From Alloprevotella tannerae ATCC 51259 (GTDB taxonomy: Bacteria > Bacteroidota > Bacteroidia > Bacteroidales > Bacteroidaceae), in the NCBI RefSeq assembly GCF_000159995.1, contig NZ_GG700642.1, positions 770,395 through 834,394 of the forward strand: a stretch of DNA of 64,000 bases, read 5' to 3'. The notes under the pieces were generated by a model, which had not been told where the DNA came from, made no database searches, and saw only the letters and a program-made list of their open reading frames with translations. Shown here piece after piece: positions 16,497 through 24,656 of this stretch; within the stretch, counting starts at the first letter, position 1; each line of letters opens with the position of its first letter. Position numbers and translations under genes: made by a program.

Positions 16497-17465
16497 ATGG
16501 AAATAAAAGATATATACATGCATCGGTGCCTCCGCTTGGCGGAAAATGGGCGCCTGTCGGCACCTCCCAACCCGATGGTCGGGGCGGTCATCGTCTATAA
16601 GGATCGCATCATCGGCGAAGGTTATCACGCGAAGTGCGGCCAAGCGCATGCGGAAGTTAACGCTATAGCGTCGGTGCGCCCGGATGATCGTCCGCATTTG
16701 CAGGACAGCACGCTCTACGTCAGTCTTGAGCCTTGCGCACATTATGGCCGCACACCGCCTTGCGCCCGCTTGATTCTCAATACGGGCATACCGCGCGTCG
16801 TTGTAGGCTGCGAAGACCCTTTCGACAAAGTGGAGGGCCGCGGCATTACGATGCTCCGCGATGGGGGTGTGCAAGTGACGGTCGGCGTATTAGAGCAGGA
16901 ATGTCGCGAACTCAATCGGCATTTCTTTACTTTCCATACGAAGCACCGCCCCTATATTACGCTGAAATGGGCTTCTTCGGCCGATGGCTTTGTAGACAGT
17001 TGGCGCGAAGATGAAGCAGCTGCACCCGTCAAGTTGTCGAACGCACATAGTTTGATGGACGTACACCGCCTGCGCGCTTATCATCAAGCCATTTTGGTGG
17101 GACACGGGACACTGAAAGCTGATCGCCCGCAACTCAATGTGCGCGATTGGGTAGGCTCAAATCCGCAACGCTTAGTCTTGGGGCACGTGGGCGAAGATGA
17201 GTTGCCGGCTGGGTTTACGGCTTATGCTGATGTGGCAACGTTGCTACAATCGCTCACAGAGCAGGGCATCCAGAGTTTGTTGGTAGAGGGCGGCCCTCAA
17301 ACGCAGCGCGCCTTTATCGAGCGCGGACTTTGGGATGAAGCCATCGAGGAACTCTCGCCACTTACTTTAGGTAGCGGTGTGCCCGCTCCGCGCCTACCGG
17401 TCGGCATCCCTCGAAAAGTTACGATGCATTGGGGACACACGCTGACGACTTGGCGCAATAGTTGA
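16497..17465 (+). CDS. ribD: bifunctional riboflavin biosynthesis deaminase/reductase
   Basis: 322 residues from the ATG at 16497 (MEIKDIYMHRCL). The N-terminal cytidine-deaminase-like domain has the zinc site HAEVNAI and PCAHYGRTPPCA; the C-terminal reductase domain starts near ITLKWASSADGF and ends with the LLVEGGPQTQRAFIE motif. It performs the second and third steps of riboflavin synthesis from the GTP branch. No FMN riboswitch precedes it. An earlier in-frame ATG exists at 16440 but adds residues that the family lacks and lies inside prmC. Confidence 0.94.
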   Translation: MEIKDIYMHRCLRLAENGRLSAPPNPMVGAVIVYKDRIIGEGYHAKCGQAHAEVNAIASVRPDDRPHLQDSTLYVSLEPCAHYGRTPPCARLILNTGIPRVVVGCEDPFDKVEGRGITMLRDGGVQVTVGVLEQECRELNRHFFTFHTKHRPYITLKWASSADGFVDSWREDEAAAPVKLSNAHSLMDVHRLRAYHQAILVGHGTLKADRPQLNVRDWVGSNPQRLVLGHVGEDELPAGFTAYADVATLLQSLTEQGIQSLLVEGGPQTQRAFIERGLWDEAIEELSPLTLGSGVPAPRLPVGIPRKVTMHWGHTLTTWRNS

Positions 17466-17552
17466 TTGGAGCGTAAATGTTCTGTTTGCTATGCAAGTCT
17501 GACCACGACGACCGACTTTGCAAGCGATTAAACAGCGAGAGCAATACAACAG

Positions 17553-18134
17553 ATGGAGCTGAACGAAGCGATAACGCAAGCTATGTATAGAATAGAACAG
17601 ATTGGAACAGGACTTCAACAAACAGTTAGTTTCAAGTCGGAAGCCGATGCAAATAGGTATTGGAAATTCTTTGTGGAAAACGAAGACGTTGTTCGCGCTG
17701 AATATGTGAATCTCTTGCTGATAGCCGATGTGGGCTATTCGCTTCGTCAGCTTAAGCGTCTTGACTTCTTAAACTGCATTTTACCCATTCCTATTTTCTC
17801 TGAAAGATTTGTTGAAAAGAATGCCGAAACACTGAAAGACGACTTACTTTTCTTTCCGTGCAGCGTGCAGAGCAAACACGATATTCTGCCTTTCTATATG
17901 GGGCGCATACTGAATATTTCCTCCATTTTGGATGTTGAAAGCTCAGGGAAAAGGCAACTTACTGATGATTCGTGGATTCCCGATGTGCCTTTTGTCTACC
18001 ACAAGGCCAACAATGACCACTATATTGTGCACGATGCAACACACCGAAGTCACTACGTAGCATCGGAAAGGCTCAGAGAAATAGGCCACAACTATCGGGT
18101 GGAATGGTACAAGGTAGCGCTAAACAAGACGTAA
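17553..18134 (+). CDS. uncharacterised cytosolic protein, first gene of an immunity-like cluster
   Basis: A 193-residue soluble protein, not recognised. It starts MELNEAITQAMYRIEQIG and ends with a conserved-looking IVHDATHRSHYVASERLREI block reminiscent of the C-terminal 'VSERL' segment seen in some polymorphic-toxin immunity proteins. It is followed 19 bp later by another small soluble protein. Context, size and lack of signal peptide suggest an immunity protein, but this is inference. Confidence 0.65.
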   Translation: MELNEAITQAMYRIEQIGTGLQQTVSFKSEADANRYWKFFVENEDVVRAEYVNLLLIADVGYSLRQLKRLDFLNCILPIPIFSERFVEKNAETLKDDLLFFPCSVQSKHDILPFYMGRILNISSILDVESSGKRQLTDDSWIPDVPFVYHKANNDHYIVHDATHRSHYVASERLREIGHNYRVEWYKVALNKT

Positions 18135-18153
18135 AGCCGCAATAAAACAAGCT

Positions 18154-18744
18154 ATGCGTATCGACGAATTCGATTTGTTTACCTTCTCTTATTTCTGCAT
18201 CCCTTTCGAGCAGATCGCAGCCTTCTTGCAGCAACAATGGGGAAACAACGAGAAATATCGACTCAAGCAGACGCCGTTCAAGCTCGACCTCTTCGATAAA
18301 AGCCCACAAAAGGGCGGCGCCCATTTCGAGAAAGCCTACTTCTTCGTGCCTAAGCGTCATCGTGACAAGTGCATAATGGTTTCTAATTATGCCGACGGCC
18401 TGACCTCGTGGGTCTACCGAATAACGGAGGCTTTAAGAGGAAAAGCGTACAGCTTCTGTTTGGCGAAGGACAAACAAGCTGATACGATGAATGCCTTTTG
18501 CTGCATAGAGCGTGGGCAGAACCTGCGAACGGTCTATACTATGAAGGATCCCAAGTGGACATTTTACAGTCAGGGCGCCGAGCAATTCTTTGAAGAAGCG
18601 CACTTGTATCAACAGAAATTGATTCGGAAAAGAATGGATAAGCGCATCCTCATAGCTTATTGCGCACGCTTAGGTCTTGATATTACGGACGATTTGTTTT
18701 GGCAAAGCGAGCAGTCGATATTGGTAGAACGAGTAGCGTGGTGA
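18154..18744 (+). CDS. uncharacterised cytosolic protein, immunity-like
   Basis: A 196-residue soluble protein. Notable segments are MVSNYADGLTSWVYRITEAL in the middle, and WTFYSQGAEQFFEEAHLYQQ followed by a basic helix and LGLDITDDLFW near the end. I cannot name the family, but this layout is common in small orphan proteins near interbacterial toxin loci. It lies between two similar-sized genes on the same strand with short gaps. Confidence 0.65.
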   Translation: MRIDEFDLFTFSYFCIPFEQIAAFLQQQWGNNEKYRLKQTPFKLDLFDKSPQKGGAHFEKAYFFVPKRHRDKCIMVSNYADGLTSWVYRITEALRGKAYSFCLAKDKQADTMNAFCCIERGQNLRTVYTMKDPKWTFYSQGAEQFFEEAHLYQQKLIRKRMDKRILIAYCARLGLDITDDLFWQSEQSILVERVAW

Positions 18745-18795
18745 GCCACATTCCGAAAGCGCAATAGCATTGTGCGCTTAAAACAATAAAAGACG

Positions 18796-19167
18796 ATGGA
18801 AGAAATAGCGTTTAAAGCCAAGGTTATAACGGCCACAAAAAGCAGCAAAGACAACTATTATATGGTAGGGTTGGCCGATGACGAATACAACTACGAAAAG
18901 TATATTCTGTTTCAGCGGCCCATCAAATTGGACAAAGACGATGATCCGGAAGCCGACAGCAACGGATTATATGCTGAATGTAATGGCGATGTCTGCTACA
19001 ATGGTTGTCGAGCGGCAACTCTTACCAGTCAATCCTTCCGTTTTGAGTTCGACGACAGCATTATCGTAGTCGATGTTACGGACGTAAAAATCGGCAAGCG
19101 GTTTATAGCCTATAGTCGGGAAATATTCAAAGAATTGCTGAAGCTGCCGGATAACAGCATCCTTTAA
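18796..19167 (+). CDS. Imm10-like immunity protein candidate
   Basis: A 123-residue acidic beta-rich protein. The order of motifs (an N-terminal strand, LADDEYNYEKYILFQRP, a DxDxxA-rich turn, GLYAECNGDVCYNGCRA, then FRFEFDDSIIVV) resembles immunity family Imm10 (a YLxLQR-type core followed by an acidic YxE strand). No toxin gene is adjacent. Moderate confidence in the family, good confidence that the gene is real. Confidence 0.65.
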   Translation: MEEIAFKAKVITATKSSKDNYYMVGLADDEYNYEKYILFQRPIKLDKDDDPEADSNGLYAECNGDVCYNGCRAATLTSQSFRFEFDDSIIVVDVTDVKIGKRFIAYSREIFKELLKLPDNSIL

Positions 19168-19269
19168 TCTCTTGGCAGAATCATTTTTATGGGAAAAAGG
19201 AAGCGAATGCTTGCATACATTTCCATTTTACAAAAACATTCCAGCGTGTAAAGTAACCGTCAAGAAGCT

Positions 19270-19920
19270 ATGAAGTATTTATCATCTTTTATTGTAATCA
19301 CATTCATCTGTATGTCTGCCTACTGTCAGACCATTAACCCGTCGGTAAAAGCAGATGAAACGGATACTTGTCTGTTCGACTTTACGAGACACACCTTCCC
19401 ACAAAAATGGGAGCAGAACGCAATTGATTTTATTTATTGGTTTACATCCATTTCTAATTTTCGGTACTATGAATCTCTTTCAAGTACGCCTCAACAAAAG
19501 TTAGACATATTACCTCAGGAAGAATTTACAGACCCTTACTATCTCGTGGATTCTGCCTACTATTGCAAGACCTTGTATTCCACAAAGACATACACGCTCA
19601 GTATATACAAGAATGGTTCAAAATACCAAAGCTGGAAAGTTGATGAAAAGTTTGACCCTGTTGACTATATCGTTCTTGTTACATTAGATACGAAACAGCG
19701 AATTATAGACTATCTGGTATGTTACTATTATGTGTATCGACTTTACGAGTCAGCAGAACGTTATTTTTATATCGATAACAACAAAAATATTATATTGGCC
19801 AACTTTTATTCTGATGAGTTAGAAACTACATTTGAGGGAAAATGTACCTACCATATTAATGATCAAGGCAGGTTTACTTTAACTGAAAAGGTCGAAGGAA
19901 TAAAAGATAGAACGAAATAG
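19270..19920 (+). CDS. exported protein of unknown function
   Basis: A 216-residue protein with a cleavable signal peptide (MKYLSSFIVITFICMSAYCQ). The mature part is rich in Tyr, Asp and Lys and predicted beta-rich, ending in a KCTYHINDQGRFTLTEKVEG segment. Family not recognised. It follows three immunity-like cytosolic genes after a 102-bp gap and may be a separate unit; its AT-rich composition differs from the preceding housekeeping genes. Confidence 0.65.
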   Translation: MKYLSSFIVITFICMSAYCQTINPSVKADETDTCLFDFTRHTFPQKWEQNAIDFIYWFTSISNFRYYESLSSTPQQKLDILPQEEFTDPYYLVDSAYYCKTLYSTKTYTLSIYKNGSKYQSWKVDEKFDPVDYIVLVTLDTKQRIIDYLVCYYYVYRLYESAERYFYIDNNKNIILANFYSDELETTFEGKCTYHINDQGRFTLTEKVEGIKDRTK

Positions 19921-19984
19921 CCCCAATTCTGTTGAAGCGAGGCTGATGACGCATAAAAAAACTAACCGAATACATAGTTGATAA

Positions 19985-20138
19985 TCAGCATTATATAGAG
20001 CCGCAAAACTTTCCTATAAGAGAAGAAAAATTGTCTTATAAGAGAATTTTTCCGATCCTATAAGACAATTTTTGCGATCACCTAAGACAATTTTTGCGAT
20101 CACCTAAGAAAGTTTTGGCACTCTCCTAAGCTTATTTT
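19985..20138. repeat. 22-bp-period array D (7 units)
   Basis: Units start at 19985, 20007, 20029, 20051, 20073, 20095 and 20117. Cores are ctataag, cttataag and cctaag. Half-sites are the same small set as in arrays C, F and J (ctttc, ttgtc, cgatc on the left; gagaa, gacaa, gaaag on the right) but combined differently. It lies 65 bp after the stop of the 216-aa gene. Confidence 0.88.
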
Positions 20139-20648
20139 GGGACGCTACAGACGGACGGAAAACAATGACCGATGCGCCACGCCCTACAAGGCGAAGTGCG
20201 GATCGTCCTCTTGCGTGCTAATGCGTTAGATGCCAGTCAATCAAAGACGCGAGAGGGCTAAAGATTTAAACGAAGATGCCTCCTTGCCACGCAGTCACCA
20301 AGGGCGGGAAGCGATGGGAGGACACACGCTATTTTTACGCTATGAAAAGAAAATTGCACAAGTGAAGCACTTGAGATATAGATGCCTTCGACGATTTCAT
20401 TATCAACTTATTAGGGGCCATTGCAACCTATTGCCTATTTCCAAAGAAATCGTGTAGCTATGTACAAAGGACTGTCGATACACAGCTTGCTTTGCGCAGA
20501 ATTTGTCAAACTCACGTTATTTTCAATCGAGTACACCCCCATCAAAGTTTGAAATTATTGCTGTCAGGTAAACTTCAAAATCGCACAAAAACACCTAAGG
20601 GTGTGCCAAAATTGAAGTGCCCCGCAAAGTTGCAGCGAGCCCAACACC
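20139..20648. other. 510-bp spacer with no convincing gene
   Basis: Short open frames occur but have no codon bias, start context or recognisable motif. A tcaaactcacgtta word at 20507 also occurs at 14829 and may be a remnant of a mobile element end. Otherwise I see nothing. Confidence 0.4.
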
Positions 20649-21350
20649 TTACACATGAATCACATTTGAGGCATTCTTCTTATAAATCGTATCATGAAAT
20701 AGATAGTCTCCATACCTTTTATTCTGATATTTAACCATAACCAGTGGTAACAACCACTTTAGGGCATATAGAAAAGCCCAAACAAACAGAGTAGTAAGCG
20801 TTACATTCCTCAAATGATTAAACCAAAGTTCATAGAGAATCCATCCGCTTAAAGTGAGACTGAAAACAGTGGCTAAAGTAGCAGATACCAGATTGGTTTT
20901 AATGGTCGGATGATAGCATTTGGCTACATATAAAGCCCATAAGGAAATATTGTAAATACAAACCGGTTTATATTTTTCCCTGTATATCACCAATGTTCTG
21001 CGATTATATAAAAAATAGCTCCCGAGGCGAACGTGAGACCACTCATTGATCCAAATGTGGCTGACAGCAACAACATCATCCCAAGGTATAGACAGATCTA
21101 TCTTTCTCAAATAAAAACCTTCTTTGCTGATGTAAAACTTCCAATTTAGAAAAGAAAAAACAGCAACAAGCGCAAAGGCTGCAATTATAATATACGTCAA
21201 CTCTTCCCATCCTATGATTAGCTTATCGTCCCATAGTCTTATTTCCAATGCTCCACTGCCTGAGATCACATAGAAAGTCATGCCGAAAAGCAAGATGATA
21301 GAGAATATATACCTATAAAAGATGCTATGAAATCTTATTCTGCTATTCAT
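20649..21350 (-). CDS. integral membrane protein of unknown function
   Basis: A protein of about 233 residues from the ATG at 21350 (MNSRIRFHSIFYRYIF); an in-frame ATG at 21386 would add 12 residues. There are two N-terminal hydrophobic helices, a soluble middle (YISKEGFYLRKIDLSIPWDDVVAVSHIWI, resembling a PH-like bacterial membrane-protein segment) and two further helices at about 150-215. No enzyme motif is seen. It is isolated from its neighbours. Confidence 0.65.
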   Translation of the reverse strand: MNSRIRFHSIFYRYIFSIILLFGMTFYVISGSGALEIRLWDDKLIIGWEELTYIIIAAFALVAVFSFLNWKFYISKEGFYLRKIDLSIPWDDVVAVSHIWINEWSHVRLGSYFLYNRRTLVIYREKYKPVCIYNISLWALYVAKCYHPTIKTNLVSATLATVFSLTLSGWILYELWFNHLRNVTLTTLFVWAFLYALKWLLPLVMVKYQNKRYGDYLFHDTIYKKNASNVIHV

Positions 21351-21604
21351 ATCTAACACGTTTATTTTTCTCTCATAACGCCACAACAGCTCGCTCTACT
21401 TTATTTTACACAAAACCTTGCCAGCCCCCTTAACGTTACAAATAAAAAAAGAAAAAGTCAAAATAACAAGGCAAAGGTAGCAATAAGGGCTGAGAGACAC
21501 GCGTCTTCTAACAGTACATTTTTATTATGGAGATACTTTAGATTTTTCTGATGTAATTAGCCGAGGTTCTTTATTTCCACGCCGCAATAAAAACAAATAC
21601 GAAA

Positions 21605-21636
21605 ACGAGCCAACGCCTATGGAAAGGGTCGGCTCG
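21605..21636 (-). terminator. terminator of the BspA-like gene
   Basis: An inverted repeat (cgagcc / ggctcg with near-matching inner arms) followed by TTTTCGT on the minus strand, 59 bp past the stop. Confidence 0.7.
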
Positions 21637-21694
21637 TAGCTATATTTTGGCGGTTTGTACGCCCACCTTTTATATAGATGAACTTCTTTAATCG

Positions 21695-23887
21695 TTATTT
21701 AGCAGCAACTACAACTTTTACGGTATTGTTTGCCCACTTCACGATATATATCCCTGCGCCTTGTGCCGCGAGTTGAGCTGCGCCTTTGTAGCTCATCGCT
21801 TTATCAACGAGCATTCCTTTAGCAGTATAGAGCATAAGCGTTTCACCCTCTGCAAGGCCTTCTACGTTGATCGTATTGTGAACAGCATAAACTTTAACTT
21901 CACCGATTGTGGCCGTGGTAGCAATGCCGGTCGGCTCAGCCCCTTCGTAAGGCTCCGGCGCAGTTGAACCATAATTGTCAAGATCCAAAGCGAACACAGG
22001 CCACTTCTTGTCTGTTGCAATCTTGACATCGCTTGTAAATGCCACGTTCTTTTCATACGTAGCCGATGTTTCGGTAACATAGAGCCCTTGCAAGTTTAGT
22101 CCGCCGTAATCATCCCACTCGTCTGTACCATAAGCAACATATACGGGGAGCGCCTTCATAAACTCGGTCATACTTTCACCCTGTATGTTATTGCGTTGCA
22201 TTTCTATGTGTCGCAAACTTGATTCTGCCGCTAATTTAATTTCTGAAATCTTATTGTTGTAACAGTTTACCTGCTCTACCTTCGGGTTCTTACTAAGGTC
22301 GAGCGTTCCTTCAATAAGGTTATCGCGACAGATGAGCGAGGTCAACTTAGGATTTTGGCTAAGATCAAGTTGCTTTATACTATTGCTGTAACAGCTCAAA
22401 TCGGCGAGTGCAGGCATCGACTTGAGATCTATGTCTGCCAAATCCTTATTGTTGCCACAGTAAAGCGTAGCTAATACGGGGACATAGTTTACCTCCAACT
22501 TTGTAAGTTCGTTGTCGTCGCAGTAGATTTCTCGCAGTTGCGGTTGATTAGTAATGACAATTGAGGCAAGCTTATTACTGCTACAATCTATCTTCGTTAT
22601 CTTTCCGTAAAGCGTAACCTCGGTATCTGTAAATATCAACTGGTCTTGTTCGTTATACGATGCACCTTTTATTCCAATCTTTTCTCCTTCCTTTGCACCA
22701 ACCTTCAAAGAAAAGATATCTCCTATAGCTCTATTGGTCTTGAGTACAATCGTATTGGGTTCGGTGCTTTCCTCCTTGATACCTAAGAAGTTTTCGTTCC
22801 ATTCCTCATTTGCTTCGTAGCTTGCCTTTGCTCCAAAAGGGACATAAAGATAAGCAGTATAGTTCTTAAACATAACACCAAAGGCTCCCGTATCTGCGGC
22901 AGGAGCCTTAGTAGCCGTAACGTGTAGCTCGCGTAACTTCTTGCAAGCATCTATCGCTCCAACCTTCACATCAGTAATGGTAGCCGGCCAATACATACGT
23001 TCCAACGCCTCAGCATTACAACACAAACTGACAGGAATAGTCGTAACTCCTTCGTTAATGTAAATATCCTTGAGATTTACAGCACCTTCGAATATGCCTT
23101 GACAGATGGTTGTAACGGTTGACAGCGTCTTATACAATGGTCTTTTGTCTGCCAACGGATAAGCCACGAGTGTGGTTTCGTCAGCGCTATAAAGCACACC
23201 ATCTACAAGTTTGAAGTTGGGGTTGTTCTCAATTTCTATCTTTTCAAGTTGCTTACAAGCGGCAAACGAGGCTTGTCCAATCTTCTCCAACTTATCGTTC
23301 AGTACGGCTTTCGTAATTTGTGTACCATATAGAGCGTTATCACCTAATGTTCTTAACGACTTCGGAGCGATAAAATCTGTAATCGCAGTCATATAGAGAG
23401 CGCTCCTTCCTATACTTTCCAGACCATTAGGAAAGTTAATTTCGGACAAGGCAGAGCAACTCATAAAAACACTCTCGCTCAATTTCTTTATAGCTTCCGG
23501 CAATACAACCTTCTTCAATTTAAGACATTTGAAGAATGCACCGGCCCCAATTGACGTTACCGTCTTAGGGAAAGTAAGTGTCGTTAGCGATGGATGCTTA
23601 CGCAAGGTGTAGCCTGGAAATACTGTCGTTTCCTTTCCTTCAGCGTCTACGATGGCAGCATCTAAAAGGTTTAATGCCTCGAGCGCATCTGCCTGCATAA
23701 GTGCGTCAATGTCGGCGGAGTTGATTTTCCCGGTAACGGTTAGGTCTTTAACGGTCTTTAAGTCCTCGCCAAGCATCGCCGACAAAGTTCCCGGTTGAGT
23801 AACATCTACGGTTTTCGTTGTTTGTGCGTTTAAAGTGCAACAGAACAACACAGATACAAGTAGTGTAAATAGATAGCTTTTTCTCAT
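21695..23887 (-). CDS. BspA-like leucine-rich-repeat surface protein
   Basis: A 730-residue protein with a signal peptide (LFTLLVSVLFCCTLNAQ). Residues 80-330 hold LRR_5/BspA repeats (pattern xxLxxIxLPxxLxxIGxxAFxxCxxL). Residues 400-560 hold a second set of repeats of the LxxLxCxxNxLxxLDLSxNPxL type. The last 70 residues (VKVYAVHNTINV ... VKWANNTVKVVVAAK) are a T9SS type-A-like sorting tail. Such proteins are adhesins of oral and gut Bacteroidales. A full promoter is visible upstream. Confidence 0.88.
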   Translation of the reverse strand: MRKSYLFTLLVSVLFCCTLNAQTTKTVDVTQPGTLSAMLGEDLKTVKDLTVTGKINSADIDALMQADALEALNLLDAAIVDAEGKETTVFPGYTLRKHPSLTTLTFPKTVTSIGAGAFFKCLKLKKVVLPEAIKKLSESVFMSCSALSEINFPNGLESIGRSALYMTAITDFIAPKSLRTLGDNALYGTQITKAVLNDKLEKIGQASFAACKQLEKIEIENNPNFKLVDGVLYSADETTLVAYPLADKRPLYKTLSTVTTICQGIFEGAVNLKDIYINEGVTTIPVSLCCNAEALERMYWPATITDVKVGAIDACKKLRELHVTATKAPAADTGAFGVMFKNYTAYLYVPFGAKASYEANEEWNENFLGIKEESTEPNTIVLKTNRAIGDIFSLKVGAKEGEKIGIKGASYNEQDQLIFTDTEVTLYGKITKIDCSSNKLASIVITNQPQLREIYCDDNELTKLEVNYVPVLATLYCGNNKDLADIDLKSMPALADLSCYSNSIKQLDLSQNPKLTSLICRDNLIEGTLDLSKNPKVEQVNCYNNKISEIKLAAESSLRHIEMQRNNIQGESMTEFMKALPVYVAYGTDEWDDYGGLNLQGLYVTETSATYEKNVAFTSDVKIATDKKWPVFALDLDNYGSTAPEPYEGAEPTGIATTATIGEVKVYAVHNTINVEGLAEGETLMLYTAKGMLVDKAMSYKGAAQLAAQGAGIYIVKWANNTVKVVVAAK

Positions 23888-23922
23888 AGTTGTGATGTTT
23901 TAGAGGAAATTTTCGATGCAGA

Positions 23923-23954
23923 CAAAGATATAACAATCACGGTTAAGCAACAAA
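23923..23954 (-). promoter_or_regulatory. promoter of the BspA-like gene
   Basis: Minus-strand TTTG (23951-23954), 20 bases, TATCTTTG (23923-23930), giving a leader of about 30 bases. Confidence 0.65.
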
Positions 23955-24136
23955 GTTAATCAACAAAATGTTCTTCATTTCTTGAAAAATATAACATACG
24001 AACACTATTCTATGAAAACAGATAGTCAGGCTGATGATCTACAATAAATACACGAAAGACAATCCGCTCTCCGGGCTTCTTGAAGCAGTCTTAAGGTAAA
24101 AACAAACAAGACTTATCCTGATACATACGCAAAGGC

Positions 24137-24166
24137 GGAAAAGCTTGGTCTGAGCTAAGCTTTTCG
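24137..24166. other. hairpin beside array E
   Basis: gaaaagctt and aagcttttc form a 9-bp stem about 25 bp from array E. There is no T run on either strand, so a terminator is unlikely. Confidence 0.4.
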
Positions 24167-24190
24167 GGCACAGATAGGCGGATATTCAGA

Positions 24191-24278
24191 GTCTCTACGT
24201 GTAGAGACGAGCGTATCAACAAGTAGAGATGCAAGTCTCAACAAGTAGGGACGATAGTATCTCCCCGTAGAGACACCA
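24191..24278. repeat. 22-bp-period array E (4 units)
   Basis: Units start at 24191, 24213, 24235 and 24257, all 22 bp. Unit 1 is the near-perfect palindrome gtctctacgtgtagagac; units 2-4 keep gtatc/gtctc left arms and gtagagac-like right arms around an aa, ac or cc centre. It is located upstream of the BspA-like promoter. Confidence 0.85.
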
Positions 24279-24577
24279 TTTTGTAGCTTTGAAAATGAAT
24301 GAGCATTACTGAGATGGCATACGCTAAAAGGCGAAAAATGCCAAATGCAACGCTTTAGGCTTGCCATTCTTAATTATCGTCCATACAATGAATTTCGGAA
24401 AATCCACTTGCAAGTTTTATAAGGATTCTTTTTTCGTTATTTAATTGATCATCAGAAAACCTTTTGGGCTATTATTGATACCATTTTAAGTTAGAAACAG
24501 ACATGGCTTACCCCAAATTGAGATTATAGAGCGACCGGCCCCACGAAGGCTCATCTATATATCATCCTATTTGCAAA

Positions 24578-24617
24578 AATAAGGAGTAGGACGCTAATGG
24601 TCATCCTGCTCCTTATT
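24578..24617 (-). terminator. terminator of the giant surface-protein gene
   Basis: An inverted repeat (aataaggagtaggacg / cctgctccttatt) followed by ATTTTTGC on the minus strand, 40 bp past the stop at 24657. Confidence 0.8.
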
Positions 24618-24656
24618 AAATAATATGGTGTGAATTAGGAGATAACCCTGCGTTGG

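Noticed and set aside
16523-16874. Longer N-terminal extension of prmC
   Set aside because: The extension is antisense to ribD, has no family counterpart, and a -7 element lies just before the shorter GTG start.
20230-20734. Two short plus-strand frames considered as transposase fragments
   Set aside because: No DDE, Y1 or HUH motif and no similarity I recognise; the second overlaps the end of a convincing minus-strand gene.
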